Of a DNA stretch of 10,559 nucleotides, positions 8,073 to 10,559 are shown piece by piece. The stretch comes from Phycisphaeraceae bacterium (GTDB taxonomy: Bacteria > Planctomycetota > Phycisphaerae > Phycisphaerales > Phycisphaeraceae). The first letter of the stretch is position 1. The number at the start of each line of letters is the position of its first letter. A model generated the notes under the pieces. It saw only the letters and a program-made list of their open reading frames with translations. It was not told the DNA's origin and did not search any database. The stretch lies in NCBI GenBank assembly GCA_028281215.1, contig JANQKH010000657.1, positions 1 to 10,559 on the forward strand. The letters run 5' to 3'. Both the position numbers and the translations under genes were made by a program.

Positions 8073-8500
8073 TTTGTCTCCTCGTCACAGTCATCGTTCG
8101 GCAAGCGCAGGTCGACGCCGTATAAAGCTTGCGGCGAAGGAATGACGTCATCGTCGGATACTTGGTGGGGTTCAGCTTCCGCTCGCTTGAGTTCAAGCTT
8201 CAACAGATCAACTGACGCCCGCCGGGCCGTCTCTGACGATGCGGTTTCATCGCTGGCGATCTTCACCAATCGGCTCACCGCCACGCCACGGTAGCGGCTC
8301 AGCGTCAAATGCGTTTGCAAGTCTGCCAGCTTGCACAGGCTGACCATGCATCGCACGTTGTGTGGATCTTCGATCCATTGCATGAGCATGGTTTCGTTCA
8401 TGCCGTGCTCATTCCCCAGTGCCAGCACATCCAGCCGACCCGAAATCAAATCAGACAGAAAACGCTTTGAAATCTGAACCAGAGCGGTGTCGTCAGACAT
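8069..8500 (-). CDS. Small HTH protein, candidate terminase small subunit
   Basis: The 143-residue protein lies directly upstream of TerL and overlaps its start by 4 bases, the usual position of TerS. Residues about 22-45 (LDVLALGNEHGMNETMLMQWI) read as a helix-turn-helix. Residues 88-101 (SSETARRASVDLLKL) resemble the helical segment seen in many small-subunit-like proteins. The tail from about 108 is acidic and probably disordered. By analogy it would recognise the packaging start site and load DNA onto TerL. The family match is weak and rests partly on position; a general DNA-binding regulator is the alternative. The ATG at 8500 has a strong GGAGG site (8511-8507), and there is a 51-base gap to the ParB gene upstream. 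Confidence 0.68.
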   Translation of the reverse strand: MSDDTALVQISKRFLSDLISGRLDVLALGNEHGMNETMLMQWIEDPHNVRCMVSLCKLADLQTHLTLSRYRGVAVSRLVKIASDETASSETARRASVDLLKLELKRAEAEPHQVSDDDVIPSPQALYGVDLRLPNDDCDEETK

Positions 8501-8551
8501 GGATTGCCTCCAGTGAAAACAACGAAGGTGAAGGTTGGGCGTCGGCTTTGA

Positions 8552-9166
8552 TCATTCGCCGGTCGTGTCGTGGCGTTGCACGAGTGACATGAGCGCTTGC
8601 TCGCGGTTGTCATCGATCGATGTAAGCACGCGCATCAGCTGCTTGCGCTGCGGCGGTAACAGAAAGAAGTGGACGGCAGACGGTATTTCGTCGAGCGGCG
8701 TCATCGACAGCGGCGCCGGCGGGGGATCGCGCAGCGACATCAGTTCCCGCATCGCAGCAGCGCCTTCCGGCAACAGCGAGGCGAATTCGTCCGCCAACGG
8801 TTGGGCGCGGTCGAAAAGTGCGTCGAGCAGATCCGCGCGCTTGTGCGGATCGTCCTTGCCTTCCAAACGGTTCAACGTCGCCAGCAAAAGCAACGCCTCT
8901 TCGTCGTTCACTTCCCATACGTCACATCGCGCGGCGGGATGACCCAGTGCGGACAACGCCGCCACCCGGTGATGACCATCCAGAATCTGATGGCCGCCCC
9001 GCGCCCGCAGGGATTCGTCAGGGTGCGGCCGCACAATGATCGGCGGATAGTTGCCCGTTCGCGCCAAGTGATGTTTGAGCTTATTGAACAGCTCAGTCGG
9101 CATCGCGTTACTGTTCAGTGGATGCGCATGCAGTTGCGTAATCGGCAGTTTTTTCGCAGTCATCAC
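8552..9166 (-). CDS. ParB/Srx-fold N-terminal domain protein
   Basis: Of 204 residues, about 5-95 match the ParB N-terminal (ParB/Srx) fold: an opening LPITQLHAHPLNSN strand-turn, YPPIIVRPHP at 40-49, then GGHQILDGHHRVAAL at 57-71 and an acidic turn at 85-90. DGHHR takes the place of the GERR-type motif of chromosomal ParB. The C-terminal half (96-204) is helical with no partner-binding domain that I recognise, and there is no ParA gene nearby, so plasmid or chromosome partition is unlikely. Proteins with this domain occur in phages as DNA-binding, nucleotide-using or nicking proteins; the activity here is unknown. The start is GTG at 9166, overlapping the stop of the acetyltransferase gene (GTGA). 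An ATG one codon later (9163) is equally possible; AAAGGTG at 9180-9174 serves either. Confidence 0.85.
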   Translation of the reverse strand: MMTAKKLPITQLHAHPLNSNAMPTELFNKLKHHLARTGNYPPIIVRPHPDESLRARGGHQILDGHHRVAALSALGHPAARCDVWEVNDEEALLLLATLNRLEGKDDPHKRADLLDALFDRAQPLADEFASLLPEGAAAMRELMSLRDPPPAPLSMTPLDEIPSAVHFFLLPPQRKQLMRVLTSIDDNREQALMSLVQRHDTTGE

Positions 9167-9966
9167 GCGTGTTCACCTTTCTCCGCGCGGTTGCGGTTGT
9201 CGTGGATGAAATAGACCGGTTCGCAAATCAAAGAACGCTGCGCCGCTTCGAGCATCCCATTTAAGGGCGTGTCCAAGACCTGCCGATTTGTGGTGCGATG
9301 CCATCGCTGCAACTCGCGCATCAACCACGCTTGATGATTGGCGGGCAGTTCGCGAATGCGTTGTAGGGTCAAGTTGACCGACGCCAGCGTGACCTCATTG
9401 ATGGACAACGTGCGAAATACCGCACGCAGCCGGGCGTTGTGGCGGTGCGGCGGTCGGAGATGGGCCGACATACCCGCCTGCACAAAGAATGGATGCACGC
9501 GTCCCATCGCAGCAAAGGCTTCGGTGAACGGTGTCGTCGAGGACGCCAGCGCCGCGCGAACCAGACGACGCGCTAGGCCCAGCCCACGAAACTGCGGATG
9601 GACTATCACACGGCTGATCGTGCGGAACTCCCGGTTGATCATCGCTGCCCGCGTCCGCGAATTCTTGACCTGGCTGTAACGTTGTGACAGAACTGCATCA
9701 CGCATGCGGCCTGCCAAAGGCGGCATTGATTCGACCAGCACCGCCACGCACATCGACTCAACCATACGTGTGGGAAACGCCGGCGCGATCGACGTCGCAT
9801 GTGTGTGACGGATCGAAAACACCCGCGTCATCGTTGCCGGCTTATGATCGCGATAGTGGAACGGCTGAAGCGAACGGTAGTCGGCCACGGATCCAGCCAC
9901 GACTGGTAGTGCATTCAAACCATCGTCGCCGGGCATCGCGAGAAATCGTGCGGCAAGGGGTGTCAT
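9163..9966 (-). CDS. GNAT acetyltransferase resembling the C-terminal half of COG2401
   Basis: The 267-residue protein contains GNAT motif A at 117-136, with the acetyl-CoA pyrophosphate loop QFRGLG at 125-130. It is followed by EAFAAMGRVHPFFVQAGM at 149-166. Together with FHYRDHKPATMTRVF at 36-50 these resemble the acetyltransferase half of COG2401, whose members are ABC ATPases fused to a predicted acetyltransferase. Here the ATPase is a separate gene immediately upstream, overlapping by 4 bases (ATGA). The roughly 65 residues between the first strands and motif A form a longer insert than in simple GNATs. Residues 185-267 form a helical tail without a match that I know. The acceptor could be a protein or a small molecule; nothing in the sequence tells. 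GGAGGT sits 4 bases before the ATG at 9966. Confidence 0.82.
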   Translation of the reverse strand: MTPLAARFLAMPGDDGLNALPVVAGSVADYRSLQPFHYRDHKPATMTRVFSIRHTHATSIAPAFPTRMVESMCVAVLVESMPPLAGRMRDAVLSQRYSQVKNSRTRAAMINREFRTISRVIVHPQFRGLGLARRLVRAALASSTTPFTEAFAAMGRVHPFFVQAGMSAHLRPPHRHNARLRAVFRTLSINEVTLASVNLTLQRIRELPANHQAWLMRELQRWHRTTNRQVLDTPLNGMLEAAQRSLICEPVYFIHDNRNRAEKGEHA

Positions 9967-10559
9967 GCCGACCTCCGATGATGAATGTGAAGATCCGCGC
10001 CGATCGGCTTTTCAATCAACGTGTTGGGATTAAGCGACTCAAGCAGATCATCATGTGTAGTGGCGACGACTGCGGCGACGCTGCGCGGGCAACGGTCCAC
10101 CCACTTGCGCAAGTGCCGTGCGATGACTTTCGCGGTCACGCGATCGAGCGCTGCGCCAAACTCGTCCGCGAGGAGAACATGCAGGCCGCCGCCGTCGGCG
10201 CGTTCAATGAGCGCCATCGCATGAGCCAGCGCGGCGCGGTATCGCTGCCCGTCGGACAATTCGTTCGGTCGGCGAAGCCAGGTGAACGCATCGCCGAGCC
10301 CGGACAGGTTCAACCAGCGCAGCGCATCGGCCAGACGGGCATCGCTGTTACCGGTGCTCGACATCGCGCAGAAACTGTCGATCAACGGTTGGTCCGGCAA
10401 CGCGGCGAGCGAGGCGAAGTCCGTCACCGTGACTTGCTTTTGATTCGTTGCCGCTTCGGACACACAGCGCAAGAGTGACGACTTGCCGCTGCCGCTGGGG
10501 CCGGTGACGAACGTGACCGACCGCCGCGCGAGTGTAATCGCGGTGTGCGGCAGGATGGT
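9963..10559 (-). CDS. ABC ATPase resembling the N-terminal half of COG2401 (5' end outside window)
   Basis: The frame is open from the window edge to a TGA at 9965-9963, giving 198 residues and no start inside; the ATG at 10472 is internal because the P-loop lies upstream of it. Visible motifs in order are Walker A GPSGSGKS (bases 10502-10479), signature ELSDGQRYR in place of LSGGQ, Walker B HVLLADEFG with the catalytic Glu, D-loop AALDR and switch His in VVATTHDD. ELSDGQ-(K/R)YR together with ADEF-x-A-x-LDR and ATTH-x-D recalls COG2401 rather than a transporter ATPase, and no permease gene is present. No arm or coiled-coil insert is seen between Walker A and the signature, so it is not SMC-like. 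The likely role is a soluble ATP-dependent switch working with the GNAT encoded next. The missing N-terminus may hold a further domain. Confidence 0.86.
   Translation of the reverse strand, partial: TILPHTAITLARRSVTFVTGPSGSGKSSLLRCVSEAATNQKQVTVTDFASLAALPDQPLIDSFCAMSSTGNSDARLADALRWLNLSGLGDAFTWLRRPNELSDGQRYRAALAHAMALIERADGGGLHVLLADEFGAALDRVTAKVIARHLRKWVDRCPRSVAAVVATTHDDLLESLNPNTLIEKPIGADLHIHHRRSA

Larger units (their letters stand above)
6438..10559 (-). other. ABC-GNAT-ParB-TerS-TerL gene cassette (candidate operon)
   Basis: Five consecutive genes run in the same direction. ABC/GNAT share ATGA at 9963-9966, GNAT/ParB share GTGA at 9163-9166, and TerS-like/TerL share ATGA at 8069-8072; the only gap is 51 bases between ParB and the TerS-like gene. 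This points to one transcript with translational coupling. No internal terminator or strong promoter was seen. No capsid, portal, tail, integrase or lysis gene lies inside, and the left end borders chromosomal-type genes. The right limit is outside the window. Confidence 0.75.

Noticed and set aside
9684..10478. A 264-codon + strand frame
   Set aside because: Antisense to the GNAT and ABC genes, whose motifs are clear; no recognisable protein features.
9963..10559. ABC ATPase as a transporter component
   Set aside because: No permease or binding protein is nearby, and the motifs and the adjacent GNAT fit the COG2401 type better.

Overview
The window looks like a planctomycete chromosome, possibly of the Phycisphaerae type. 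The clues are a PEP-CTERM-sorted secreted protein, a very large exported 'Pirellula/Verrucomicrobium-type' dehydrogenase with a haem-binding domain, an outer-membrane beta-barrel protein with a terminal Phe, and moderately high GC with uniform codon use. The assignment rests on family recognition only; there is no rRNA or tRNA in the window.

Layout. (1) Bases 1-663, + strand: the C-terminal 220 residues of a PEP-CTERM protein, closed by a clear UUCG-loop intrinsic terminator. (2) Bases 756-6287, - strand: an ordinary chromosomal region holding, in transcription order, an outer-membrane beta-barrel protein, a terminator, a candidate promoter, a 1203-residue secreted dehydrogenase/HEAT/cytochrome c/carbohydrate-binding-like protein, and a LmbE/PIG-L deacetylase. 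The last two probably work on a carbohydrate substrate. (3) Bases 6438-10559, - strand: a compact five-gene cassette, open at the right edge. In transcription order it encodes an ABC ATPase (5' end outside the window), a GNAT acetyltransferase, a ParB/Srx-fold protein, a small HTH protein resembling a terminase small subunit, and a complete terminase large subunit. Three of the four junctions are 4-base start/stop overlaps.

The cassette is the most interesting part. The ABC ATPase and GNAT resemble the two halves of the COG2401 proteins (an ABC ATPase fused to a predicted acetyltransferase), here as two overlapping genes. They are joined to a DNA-packaging motor with intact-looking ATPase and nuclease residues, but no portal, capsid, protease, tail, integrase or lysis gene is visible. 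The TerL also carries a four-cysteine cluster between its motor and nuclease domains. It may be part of a phage, a gene-transfer-like particle, or a terminase-based DNA-processing or conflict system. The window ends before this can be decided.

All gaps between genes are short (51-157 bases). No CRISPR array, insertion sequence, tRNA, att site or rRNA was seen.
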